A stretch of DNA of 64,000 bases from Arabidopsis thaliana. Taxonomy: Eukaryota > Streptophyta > Magnoliopsida > Brassicales > Brassicaceae. The translations under genes and the position numbers were made by a program. The stretch spans positions 25,963,971-26,027,970 of the forward strand of contig NC_003070.9 of assembly GCF_000001735.4 (NCBI RefSeq), in the 5' to 3' direction. Shown piece after piece: positions 22,133 to 32,571 of this stretch; position 1 is the first letter of the stretch, and every line of letters starts with the position of its first letter. Below the pieces are notes generated by a model, which was not told the DNA's origin, made no database searches, and saw only the letters and a program-made list of their open reading frames with translations.

Positions 22133-22270
22133 TTTTGATCCTTTTTTAAGAAACTTCTTACTCTAAAAGAACCAAACAAAACAAAGACCCCCAATAAGAA
22201 ACTACAAGAGAGATATAAAGAAGAGCTCAGACTTTGGTATGAACCAATTAGGAAAGTTTTTCTTTCTTTC

Positions 22271-22280
22271 CTTTATAAAA
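22271..22280 (-). promoter_or_regulatory. TATA box of AP1
   Basis: TTTTATAAAG on the AP1 strand, about 140 nt upstream of the ATG, placing transcription start near 22240 and the leader at about 110 nt. Confidence 0.6.
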
Positions 22281-22503
22281 AGACTTGTGTTTGAGTCTCG
22301 GGATCTTTATTTATGGAGAGATTTGGGTAAGAGTGGTTTTAGGGAAAAGCTAAAGCTGGTTTCTCTTGTTTGCAAAAACCACAGTGGTTTCTTTAGGATT
22401 TGCGTGTCGACTTCTCATTGGTATATCTCGTACTAATGTCGGGTCCATGATTTTTTAATAAAACTGCGGACTTAAAAATATGAAAATAAACAATTTGATT
22501 ATC

Positions 22504-22509
22504 GACGTC
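22504..22509. promoter_or_regulatory. C-box GACGTC in the AP1 promoter
   Basis: A palindromic bZIP site about 370 nt before the ATG. The FD bZIP factor, with FT, is known to act on the AP1 promoter, and this is the obvious core motif. Assignment to FD is an inference. Confidence 0.5.
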
Positions 22510-22541
22510 TCGTGAAGAGAAATGGGTAAGTAACATTGTAC

Positions 22542-22554
22542 GGACCACTGGTCC
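22542..22554. promoter_or_regulatory. LEAFY-binding palindrome of the AP1 promoter
   Basis: GGACCACTGGTCC lies about 410 nt upstream of the AP1 ATG. It is the well-characterised LFY site of AP1, with a pseudo-palindromic CCANTGG centre. LFY binds as a dimer to switch on AP1. Confidence 0.85.
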
Positions 22555-22559
22555 TTCCC

Positions 22560-25500
22560 CAAGTGTCACCTTCGCTTTGCATTGACGGCGGAGATTTCCC
22601 TGTAGATCTACGAAACAAAATCTGAACCAACCAAAATATCTATTTTTAATTTCCTTTTATTAACATTTCTCTATTACCCTATTTTACACTATTCTTTTGG
22701 AATAAGGTGAGAACCCTTTGTTTTATCAAATTTGCTTATTATATTTAATGTTCTCAGCTGTAACAGTGAAGTACAAATAGACCTTTCTTTTGGCAATAGA
22801 TGTTTTTGGTAGAGCTGAGAACCAATTGACAACTGTGTAATGTATTGCGTCGACGGATTTGTACGCAGGATTTAAGGAAAGAGAGGAAGATCGAGAAGAA
22901 TAATTGTAAGTATTCAAAATTTCAAACCCAAAAATAGTATTTTGTCAAAGATTTGTTCAATGTTGTGTGTTCTTATTAAGTTGTAGATGATCAGGACAAA
23001 AATCAGTTGAATATGTGCTATGTTGTTAATCAAACATACATATATTTTTTTTCGTCAATCAAACATATTTAGTTTGTACGTTATATCCATATATATTGTT
23101 AAATAAAACAACCATATATATACAATTTGATGTCAATCATATAATGAAATAAACCACATAAAAACCTTTGCTCAATTTGCTTAATCACTTCTTTTACAAT
23201 GAATTTCCGTTGTAATAGTTTTCTCTTTTGAGATCTTCAAGTGTGAAAAAACCCCTTATTTTCAGTCAATATCCAATAACAAAAAAAAAAAAAACAGATT
23301 CGGCATTTGCTTAAGGCATATATTGCATAAGCCTTAGAGAAAACAATATAATTAAGTGAAAGTTGGACCACGTTTCAAATTTCTTTGTTAGTCAAGTGTT
23401 CCTGTTTTAGTTGATTACTTTAAATATCTCAGGTTTGAGGACTAATTGATTTTTCTTGTTAAAAAATTTCTTTCTGTTTTTTCCATTTCTTCTCTTATTT
23501 GGTGTTTTCCACGTGTCTTCTTCCTTATTTGATTTACTTTGTAATTTATAAATATTTGGACATCTTTTAGCAACTATTGCTTACGGTATTATTGTTTCAT
23601 CAAAACAACAATTATACTAATTTTAGAAAAATAAATTAGACCATGTAAAAAGAAAAAATTGTAATATAGTAAAATCTATTTAAGTTAAAGTTCATTTTTA
23701 GTTATATATTTCTTCTATGCCAAATGAACCTATGCTAAAAAGATGTCACTTGCATTTTAATCCAACTTTATGTATTTTCTTCATAGAAGTTATATTAAAT
23801 CTGGTATGGTATGACATATATACTTGAAATGGTCGTGGTTATATAACCAAATTTAAACATGTACGTCCTGAGTTTTGAAACGATACATAAGTTAAAAGAT
23901 AGTGTATAGAGAAATCAGTCTAAAGATAGTATACTATATATATGTATGATATGTATATGGAGATCATGAGCAAAAGTAGTAAGCAACAAAAGGAAAAGTA
24001 GAAACTTAACAAATTGAGCAAAACTAAAAGAATCTAAGCTCGTGGCCTTGAAGACAACATCCCAAGAATATCCATTATCTTCGCCTTTGTTACATCTCCA
24101 CCCTTCTTTTCTTCCCATTAAATATCCCTTTTTACTCTCTTTCAGTTTATTATTCGATGTAGCATACATATTTTATATACAATATCTCGATCCACTAAGA
24201 TACGGTTACATCTCCACCATTAGCTTCCAAATACTAAAATAATTAATTACTTCTAATTAGAAGGACGTAATCTCTATCTTCAGTAGTAAACCAAATGTTC
24301 GTCATCATACGAAGTGGATTTAGAACATATAGTCGTTTTTGAAGCAGATCCCAAGAATAGTCTTCGATCGGTCGAGGTGCCCAAGTAGAAAAAAAGAAGG
24401 CAGGAAGGTTTGTTTAATGAGTGATCTTTGTAGTCACGAGAGTTGTGACTTGTGAGGTTGCTTTGTATCACGGTGATGCAATTATTATTATTTTATGTTT
24501 TTAAATAAGTGAATTATAGGTAAGTTTTTTTAATTCGAATATTAACATATTGGTTTAATTAAAACTCAACATTCGAATGGCAAATAAATAAAAACTGAAC
24601 ATATGATCTACAAATTATCATAAATTAAGGAGAATAGTGAGTCTTTAGTGAATAATTAAATTTCCAAGCAGTTTTAAATAAATGAAATTAAAGAGAGAGG
24701 TTCTATAATTGATTTCTTCTAATTAATTAGAAGATCGGATTTTTTTTTTAATTTGACGTTAGAGCTTAGAAGACCAGATTAAAATATCAGTCTCTGTTAT
24801 TTTGAAATATATAGCTAGATCGCTTGTTGTGAAACATTATGTACAGTTAATTCAATTATGTATACGGGAGAAATGAATGAAGAGCAAAATTGTCTTAGTT
24901 AGGTCTCTATCAAAGAGCAAGTTGGGTCCAATCCAGCCACATCAAATGTCCAATTAATGTACACATCATTAGCTTTTAGCCCCACCATTCTATATATATA
25001 CGCAGCTACACACATGTACGTATATGTTTCTTTTAGAAATTTAGTCTCAATTTGTTTTAAAACATCATAAATTAAACTTTAGTAACCGTAACGATTATGT
25101 AAAACAAATCTTGGATGTTAAACATTATATTGCAAATTTGATAATAACTAATGAAATATCATATCAGTGTTTTATTTTTCTTATATAAACAACAATTTGT
25201 TGCATTTTTATAAATCTATCAAGATTTATGTAGTATGTTCAATCACATGAGAAATCACAAAAGAGAAGTACATATGATATGAATATGATGTATACGCAGC
25301 AGCTAGCATCTATTTTGACGCTATCTTCTAACCACCACGTTCGATATATATATCCTGCTTGTTGCACTTATCACCACAAAAGCTCTATATATCATTTTCA
25401 GATCTCTCTTTATCTGTACATAAACATATCTACATACACGTTACATGAAATTATTTCCTAAGAACTTGAAATGAAGCAAACGGTCTTATTAGGAAACAAA

Positions 25501-25740
25501 ATAAGAAGAAGTTAATTTTTGAGACTTCTCAATGTTCTTTTACCAAAATATGTTAGTATTGTTGTTTCTTTTTTCTTTGTTTTGCCAAATATGTTATTGT
25601 TCATAACTTCAGATCCAAGGTCCGTGAGCTTTGTTTTGGAGTAAGTAGGCTTTGAATACTTTTGATCAAAATCCCAAATTGTATTTCAAGGCCCATTAAG
25701 CTTTGGTTCCAAGCTTTGTCTGTTAAATAAATCTTAGTTG
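22560..25740. other. Gene-free stretch upstream of AP1
   Basis: Distal AP1 promoter and intergenic DNA. It is AT-rich with many short frames and none with a recognisable domain. Two pieces (about 24020-24170 and 24290-24460) are less AT-rich but I do not recognise them. Confidence 0.4.
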
Positions 25741-25759
25741 TATCATTGGTTTCATCAAA

Positions 25760-25833
25760 GGCCTATTAGCTCAGTTGGTTAGAGCGTCGTGCTAATAACG
25801 CGAAGGTCACAGGTTCGATCCCTGTATAGGCCA
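25760..25833 (+). tRNA. tRNA-Ile, anticodon AAT
   Basis: 74 nt without intron. The acceptor stem GGCCTAT pairs with ATAGGCC, followed by discriminator A. A box TAGCTCAGTTGG, anticodon loop CTAATAA with anticodon AAT (read IAU after deamination), B box GGTTCGATCC. A T run follows directly as a Pol III terminator, and CAA triplets lie just upstream. CCA is not encoded as a separate tail. It decodes isoleucine AUU/AUC codons. Confidence 0.97.
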
Positions 25834-25839
25834 TTTTTG

Positions 25840-27395
25840 TTTTTGTCAGCATCGTTCCAACTTCCAACCATCAATATTTTGTTTCCATTCCACTTCCTCT
25901 CAGGTGGTCTCTTCACTAATCGATTTTTTTGTGTGAATTAATAACAAAAATGTGACATATGAGAAACCAACTTGAGGTGGACTAGTGGTTCTCGCTTAAA
26001 TTGTAACAAATTTATGTAGGTCAAGATCAAAATAACCGACTCTTCTCAAATATTTTAAGAAAAAATAGTTTTTTTGTATTGCATTGGTTAACCTGCGATA
26101 TTTTTAATTAAAAAAAACTATGATTTTCTGGGTTCTTAATTTTGATTCTAATTTAGGATTTATTTATTTTAAAAAGAAAGCAAATAAATAAAATAGAAAA
26201 CATGTAGAAAAATCATGATATTTTTGCCCTTCATTATGAAAATATACAGATGGATGGATCTCTGTGTTTGGCACAATGGCAACAAAAACGAAGATCTATA
26301 ATGAAAGAAAACAAAAAACAAAAACGAAGAGGCAAAAGCGCCAATCCGGTAACTGAATCAAAGCCACTCCTTCCATATCTTTGTTCATTTAAATAAACGC
26401 TTATCTTATCATCTTCAAAAGTATTTTTTTTGCCTCTAAACATTACTTGCCCTACAAAATAAAAGAGGACGTCGGTTATAAACGGACACTAAAAAGATTA
26501 TGTCGTTTATTCAACCGACTTGCTAAGGGCCAACATAAGTTATATATATAGCCTGGAAATACCAAATATCTACCATGAAATATCTCAATAATAATTCTTA
26601 TTCTATATCCGAAAATTATAAAATTTGAATTTCATAAAATATACTTCTTTGAAATAATACTTTGTTAATAGTATTGGGTTTCTACAAATTATGCCCGCTT
26701 CACGAATGCTTAATTTACTTTGTTTCACAAACTCTAAAACCATAAGAATATGAAAATTAAGTTTATCCAAGATAAGCTAAATTTATGGCAACCAGAAAAG
26801 GTATAGCTAGATTTAAAGGTTAAATATATAAGGGTATATTATATACCGTCTATATATTCTTAAATGTGATTTGTTTTGTTTAATAATATAATGTGATTTG
26901 CTTGGTTTCATTTTCAACAAACAAATAGATAAATAATATTTTCTTTGTTTCAAAATATAGGATATTTTAGAAATTTTTTATTTGTTTTAAAATAGATAAT
27001 GTTTTATCATTTTTCTGCATATATTTATTTTAATAACATTGAAAAGTATCTAGTCAAAAATGTTTTAAAAAGGCAAATACCAGTCGCAATTCATATTGAT
27101 GGCTTCCGAAATCTCAATGACCATTAGTATTCTTTTTCTAATAATTGAGTCTTTTTTTATTAAATGATGATTTTTAACCAAAACAACATATAAATACATA
27201 GTAACTTTTCAAATTCATATCTCATTAAAATCAAAGAAAATCTATTTATCTAATTTAAGAAATTTAGAGTTTTTTTTAATACGGAAACATAACATACAGT
27301 ACAGTTTATGAAAGTTATTTTATCGACAATCAGTCAATCATAGTACACAATTATATATACTTTTAGAAATTCTAATATCATCATTTTTCTAATGA
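25840..27395. other. Gene-free AT-rich stretch
   Basis: No gene, RNA or strong repeat is visible between the tRNA and the Thr-Pro gene. Confidence 0.4.
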
Positions 27396-27400
27396 AAACC

Positions 27401-27410
27401 CTATAAATAC
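27401..27410 (+). promoter_or_regulatory. TATA box of the Thr-Pro protein gene
   Basis: CTATAAATAC lies 80-90 nt upstream of the ATG at 27490, a good position for a short leader starting near 27435. Confidence 0.65.
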
Positions 27411-27489
27411 CCACAAAACACTTTAAAGAAAACTAAATTCACTGACAACTTCTTTACCTTTTGTTGGAGCTTTTCCACTCGACAAACAA

Positions 27490-27906
27490 ATGACTCCAAG
27501 AACCTCTCTTACACTCTTCCTTGCTCTCAACCTCCTCTTCTTCACTTACACAATTGCCGCATTATTGCCACCGATCCCGGACATCCCGGGCATCCCAGCA
27601 ACGCCAAACACCCCGGCCACCCCAGCCACCCCAAACACCCCAGCCACGCCAAACACCCCGACCACGCCAACGACCCCGACCACGCCATCGACCCCGGCCA
27701 CTCCAGCCACCCCAGCAACGCCAAACACCCCATTAACGCCAACGACACCGACCACCCCAACAACGCCAACGACCCCATTAACACCAACGACCCCATTAAC
27801 GCCAACGACCCCATTAACACCAACGACTCCGACCACCCCAACGTCTCCGACCACCCCAACGTCTCCGACACCCCCAACACCTCCAGGCACAGGTTCTTTA
27901 TCCTAG
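27490..27906 (+). CDS. Secreted Thr-Pro repeat protein (HyPRP-like, without the 8-cysteine domain)
   Basis: Single exon, 138 aa. A signal peptide covers residues about 1-23 (LTLFLALNLLFFTYTIA), of the type seen in EARLI1/AZI1-like hybrid proline-rich proteins. After PPIPDIPGIP the chain is about 33 copies of the tripeptide X-T-P (X = T, A, N, L, S), then SPTPPTPPGTGSLS and stop. The eight-cysteine lipid-transfer-like domain that follows the Pro-rich part in hybrid proline-rich proteins is absent; there is no Cys at all. Right after the stop the same frame reads RCPIERF, which resembles the start of that domain, so it may have been cut off by a stop. Such proteins are placed in the cell wall. 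A good TATA box supports expression. Confidence 0.65.
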   Translation: MTPRTSLTLFLALNLLFFTYTIAALLPPIPDIPGIPATPNTPATPATPNTPATPNTPTTPTTPTTPSTPATPATPATPNTPLTPTTPTTPTTPTTPLTPTTPLTPTTPLTPTTPTTPTSPTTPTSPTPPTPPGTGSLS

Positions 27907-27909
27907 AGA

Positions 27910-29370
27910 TGCCCTATAGAACGGTTTTTAAGCTAGTGGACCTAAGAGTCTAAGACTGGAATCTCACCCGAGCCATGTTGTTCATCTAAGGCTTGGTTGA
28001 CCTGAAGTTTCATTATACCTCTATATCGTCTTTGTAATTGTGTCTTTTCAATTTGAATACTAAAAGTATTATCAACTGATCGATATATGTTGTTGTTTAT
28101 ATCGGGTTTATATGTGTGCAACTTATGCATTTGCTGAGCATCTTGAATTTCGAAAGTTTATTTTGTTTAAGAAAAATAAGTCGCACATAATTTAGACAAC
28201 GTTAAAAATATTTTATACCAAATAAACTCTTTTTACTTTTTCTACGTAATTAGACTTTATTTATGAGGATAAGCTATGACGTTTTGTAAAAGTTTTGCAT
28301 TGAAACAACACTTTTTGTGAAAAGAAAACAAAGACCTAAAACAAGCCGGCCCGTTATATTTTTTTAGTTATCTTTTTTCTTTTCTTGCAATTGTGAACAT
28401 GGCATAAAACAAATCTTTTAAAAACTTCCAACATTCAGGTACAGTAGTAATTATCACAGGAAAAACGTCATAATAAAACCGGGTATTTAGCTTGTCTATT
28501 TCAAAAAGATATAAGTATTAATTAAATAGAAAAACGTCACCAATGATCCGGCCCATCAAATTGTAGTTGAAATGATCCTTCGATCTTGATGAATGAGTCT
28601 CACCGAGATCCTTTGACTGAGGAACAATATTGGTACCTTGATCCTTTGATTGAGTATCAATCATACAGATATTCACTGAATTGAGGTAATATAAATTACT
28701 TCTTCTTTTTTCTTTTTCCAAATCTTAAACCAAATCATGCAGTTTTTCTATTAATCTTAAACCTAATCATGCTTTGTTGTTTTATTTCTAAATTAATTAA
28801 AAACTATAAAACAGAGCAAGATACACGGATATGAGACGATAAATAGATTAAAGTCGATGTTAAATGACATCACTAACGTACTTTTTATCTCGTTTCTATG
28901 AAATCTGACTATCTGGTACAACATATTTTAGGCGTCATAATCAATCATAAAGCAACGGAAATCTTAAAATAACGATGATAAAAGAAGATAAACCTTAACA
29001 GTGGGAATTTTGTTGACTATAACATTTTACCAAAAGATTTCCATTCCATCTTAAATTATACCAATTGAGAAATTGAGCCAAAAGAGACAAAAATAAGGGG
29101 AAGATAATTGTATTGAGCTATTCAATGAAAGAAAGTGAATCACAAAGACTTAAACGAGGTATGAATTACTGTAGTTGAAGTGAAACAGACGTAGCACAGA
29201 TATTCGTATAGCAGTCGTCGAGAATAAATATGAACAAGTATTACTTTGAGCAAATGAGTACTTCTTTTATTCATGTTGAAGTCACACACATTAAATATAG
29301 AAGAAAATATGGTCGCTGTCAAATACATCAAAATAACTCATCAAATGTATAAACTGGAAAACAACATATA
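27910..29370. other. Gene-free stretch
   Basis: 3' region of the Thr-Pro gene followed by AT-rich DNA. No coding or RNA gene is recognisable. Confidence 0.4.
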
Positions 29371-29378
29371 TAACAAAA

Positions 29379-29713
29379 CTAGGAATACAAACACAACTCA
29401 GAGCAATAATATTCATTACGGAGGGAACTTTCATTCCATGTTTTCAAGATGACTGGGAATATGCAACGAGACTTGCATTGTTTGCAAAGTGGTCGAGACA
29501 TACTGTTGTTGCGAACCACCACAAAATATACACTGACATCGTGGACGTAGATTGTTTCTTTCCTTCTTGGCTTCAGACCACGGAAATCGCCGAGCACACA
29601 ATTCGTATGCAAAGTAAGTTCACAATCTTTAGAGGTGTAAAACCATGTTTTTGGATCTGTTTCTTTCTCACAAATATCACACCAATATTTACCATCTGCA
29701 TCTTCTTCGCCAT
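29379..29713 (-). pseudogene. Detached C-terminal DC1 module of the DC1 gene
   Basis: In another frame just after the end of the main DC1 frame, about 110 codons read LRYGEEDADGKYWCDICEKE and continue WFYTSKDCELTLHTNC to a stop at 29379. This is the normal last module of plant DC1 proteins, which usually continues directly from EVKH.VD.H in the main frame. A small indel around 29714-29730 separates them. Confidence 0.7.
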
Positions 29714-31242
29714 AGCGTAAAGAGAGAATGTTGGTCCACACTATGCTTTACCTCATATGGTAAAAGAGCGCACTTGTAGTCCATGATGTATTCACAATCA
29801 TCTTCAACGCATCTGAGCACATGTTGTGCCTCTTTTTTGCAAACAATGCAGATTCCTCGTGGCGATGTGTAAAATAAGGGATGAGGATGACTTTTGTGGA
29901 CAAATGGCTCAGTAATTGAAGCACATCGCAAATCCAATGAAGCGCGCATTGCTTCGTATCTAAAACCATTGGAAAACAATCCACATGCCGTACATCTTAT
30001 AAAATAATCCCAATATTTATATTTATGTCGGTCATTGCTTACTACATGTCTTTTCCATAGAGGCAGATAGGCGCAACTCTCGTGGAGAATGAAACTACAA
30101 CTCATGCAGCTATAGAAAGAGTGGTGATAGATAGGATAAACACATGCCTCACAAATCCTCTCCTCGATGAAGATACCAGACTTGTCAAGTCTTAGGTTAT
30201 GCTCTTTATGGCTAACATGTTGTATTGTGTTTTCATCGATAACCTTGAACGGTAGAATATCTTCCTCTTCTTCAGGTTCGTCTTTCATTTCTTTGCCATC
30301 CCATACATCTTCTCTAGTAACGCATTTGGTATGAAACACTGAGGTGGGACACCTCTTACAAGAATAACCTCCACAACTCCAATCCATATTCTTACGACAA
30401 ATTCCACATACCGAATTCACCACACCAATAAGAGAAGTGCGAGAAACGCGATGGTCATGACGGTTGATGTTTATGACCCATGGAAATCCAGAGCAATCAT
30501 TGTGGCTTGTGAAATCACAGGGAAGACATACATATGGGCTCCGGTCTCCTTTTAGCCCGCAAGAGGTACAAGAAAAAGAGATGGATTTTGGCATAAGGGT
30601 GAGTTGATGGCCATGGATGTTTGGGTCGTGAGGATTTTGTTTTGGTGGATAAAAAATACATTGGAGATCTAAGCTAAAGTTACAAGCGGAACAATGATAA
30701 AAGACTTCAGAATTAGCAAGTTTTTCTCCACACAAACGACATTTCTTATCGGTATAAGCAGGTGGTTCAACCTTGACGAGTTTTAGAGGGTGTAAGGGAT
30801 GGGAAAAATGGGTTACCTCGGCCGGATGCTTTTCGCAGTTTACATGAAACTTCAAATCGCATTCATGACACTTGTATGAATATCCATCACTATCCTTTCC
30901 ACAAGTGGCACAAGAGAAGCAACTTTTCACCATCTCTAGCTTGAGTTTATGGTCATGGTGCTGAGGAACATCAATGACCTCCGACGGTGGGTACTTAGCG
31001 CAATTGAAATGGAAATATGAAGAACCAAATCTTCCTTTTCTCAGAGGTACTAAAACACACTTGTTACATATATAGATTAAGCTATCGTAGATCTTCTCTC
31101 CACACCCTGCACATCTCCCTCCGCCTATATTAAAGTTGTATGTATGATTAAGAATGTTATCACACGTTTGAGAAGGGTGGGCGATATTGTAAGTATTGTT
31201 GGCGCATGTCTTGTGGAATACATGGGTCACACCGGTAGCCAT
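29689..31242 (-). CDS. Cys/His-rich DC1 (C1-like) domain protein, frame-broken at both ends
   Basis: The main open frame is 517 aa, ATG at 31242. It contains about six DC1/C1-like zinc modules of the form H-x-H-x-L...C-x2-C...C-x2-C...H-x2-C, for example HHDHKLKLEMVKSCFSCATC and then KCHECDLKFHVNC. This large plant family (At1g69150 from memory) binds zinc; some members are linked to defence or hormone responses, but function is mostly unknown. The N-terminal half-module lies in another frame at 31215-31348 and the last module at 29379-29713 in a third stretch. The main frame starts inside the first module at HVFHKTC. The gene may be translated as this shorter product, or it is an early pseudogene. 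Confidence 0.75.
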   Translation of the reverse strand: MATGVTHVFHKTCANNTYNIAHPSQTCDNILNHTYNFNIGGGRCAGCGEKIYDSLIYICNKCVLVPLRKGRFGSSYFHFNCAKYPPSEVIDVPQHHDHKLKLEMVKSCFSCATCGKDSDGYSYKCHECDLKFHVNCEKHPAEVTHFSHPLHPLKLVKVEPPAYTDKKCRLCGEKLANSEVFYHCSACNFSLDLQCIFYPPKQNPHDPNIHGHQLTLMPKSISFSCTSCGLKGDRSPYVCLPCDFTSHNDCSGFPWVININRHDHRVSRTSLIGVVNSVCGICRKNMDWSCGGYSCKRCPTSVFHTKCVTREDVWDGKEMKDEPEEEEDILPFKVIDENTIQHVSHKEHNLRLDKSGIFIEERICEACVYPIYHHSFYSCMSCSFILHESCAYLPLWKRHVVSNDRHKYKYWDYFIRCTACGLFSNGFRYEAMRASLDLRCASITEPFVHKSHPHPLFYTSPRGICIVCKKEAQHVLRCVEDDCEYIMDYKCALLPYEVKHSVDQHSLFTLWRRRCRW

Positions 31243-31348
31243 CAGTTACACCTATGAATTTGAGTCCGCACCAATTACACTTTGACTCCATTTTCACAGG
31301 TGTTAATGGATGCTCGTGAGATTGTATGTTAACCTTCAAGGGTTCCAT
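31215..31348 (-). pseudogene. Detached N-terminal start of the DC1 gene
   Basis: ATG at 31348 opens MEPLKVNIQSHEHPLTPVKM, then a C-x2-C pair and GVTDGYRCDPC, the usual start of DC1 proteins. Its frame then leaves the family, while the expected continuation VFHKTCANN is in the main frame. The break is within about four bases near 31215-31225, too short for an intron. Confidence 0.7.
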
Positions 31349-32538
31349 GACGTATGTAAATCTTGCGTAGATAGATTACAATAAGGAATGAAGGAATGAA
31401 GGAAAGAAGGAAAGAGAAAAAAAAACTGAATATAATCTTCGAAACGTTATGCTCTTTTTCTGTAAATTTTGAAGTTAGATTTGTGTAATCTCAAGTAATG
31501 GTGTGTTTTATAACATTCTAACTTGTTGACCAATTATTAGTTTTTAGAATAGTGTATGATATTAAAATTAAACTTTAGACCTAACAGAGTAACCACTAAC
31601 CATCTACCATTTTATATAATGTTAAAGTCACATGGCAAAATTCTTTTTGTTTGATAAGAGTTTTGATGTCCATGTTAGTTTTACATTATTGATATCAAAA
31701 TAAATAATTTGAAACATTAGTATACCATTACATTTATCTGATAGATACCTACTAACAACCCACCATTATTATGTATTGTGTGCTAAAGATAATGGAGAGT
31801 TTCTTTATATTAATAATTTTGCCACTTGAGTTCTATATGACCAGAATATCTGGTAAGACTTGTTCTATTGGGTAGGTAAGACTCCATATAATATTTGACT
31901 TGACTTGGCAAATCAGTTTATTTCTTGAGTCAATATATATTGGTTCTTTGTCAATACATACATATAAATGCTAAAACAATTATATAAAACTAAATTATTT
32001 CTGCTTCTAACTTTTTTTTTTTTGGTTATTGTTACAAATTAACAGTTTTTTCCATAAAAAATAAAAATAAAATAATATTGTTTCTAAAAGGAAAGATAAT
32101 CTTCTCTCGCCTTCACTCCTAATTCTATGGGTGAATCTAATCGGGATATCGAAAAAATAGCGGGTAAATATTTGGAACGGGTAATTTAGATAGTCAAAAG
32201 TAATATCAAGTACTTATATACTACTATGGACTCTTAAGATGCCCGGAAATACATACCACGATGGCTTGGGGACTTAGATTTTAGGTCAGCACATGCTGTC
32301 GAATAAGGATTTTGACCGTGCAGTTGTGTCTTCGATTCTGGGCTGATACATGTTGGTCTTCCTAGGCTCGTGGTTCTTCAAGACTCCCTTGTGTTTTGAA
32401 AAATCAGGCTTGGTCAAGTCTTATGGGCTTAAATGGGATAAAATCCTCCTTTGATAGCTGTAAGCTTAAAATATGTCCACAACCTTAAAATATTTTCATA
32501 ACTCCTCAAGAATGTACTTGTAGTGGATCCAATAAGTT

Positions 32539-32571
32539 CCCCCCCCCCCCCCCCAAAAAAAAAAAAAAAAA
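32539..32571 (+). repeat. Homopolymer pair, 16 C then 17 A
   Basis: An uninterrupted C run at 32539-32554 is followed directly by an A run at 32555-32571. Its length is prone to slippage and sequencing error. Confidence 0.9.

Noticed and set aside
24020-24470. Short open frames upstream of AP1
   Set aside because: No recognisable domain, no splice continuation and no promoter signal.
27542-27890. Gly/Val- and Leu/Ser-rich open frames opposite the Thr-Pro gene
   Set aside because: They are the reverse reading of the X-T-P repeats. The plus-strand frame has the signal peptide and TATA box.
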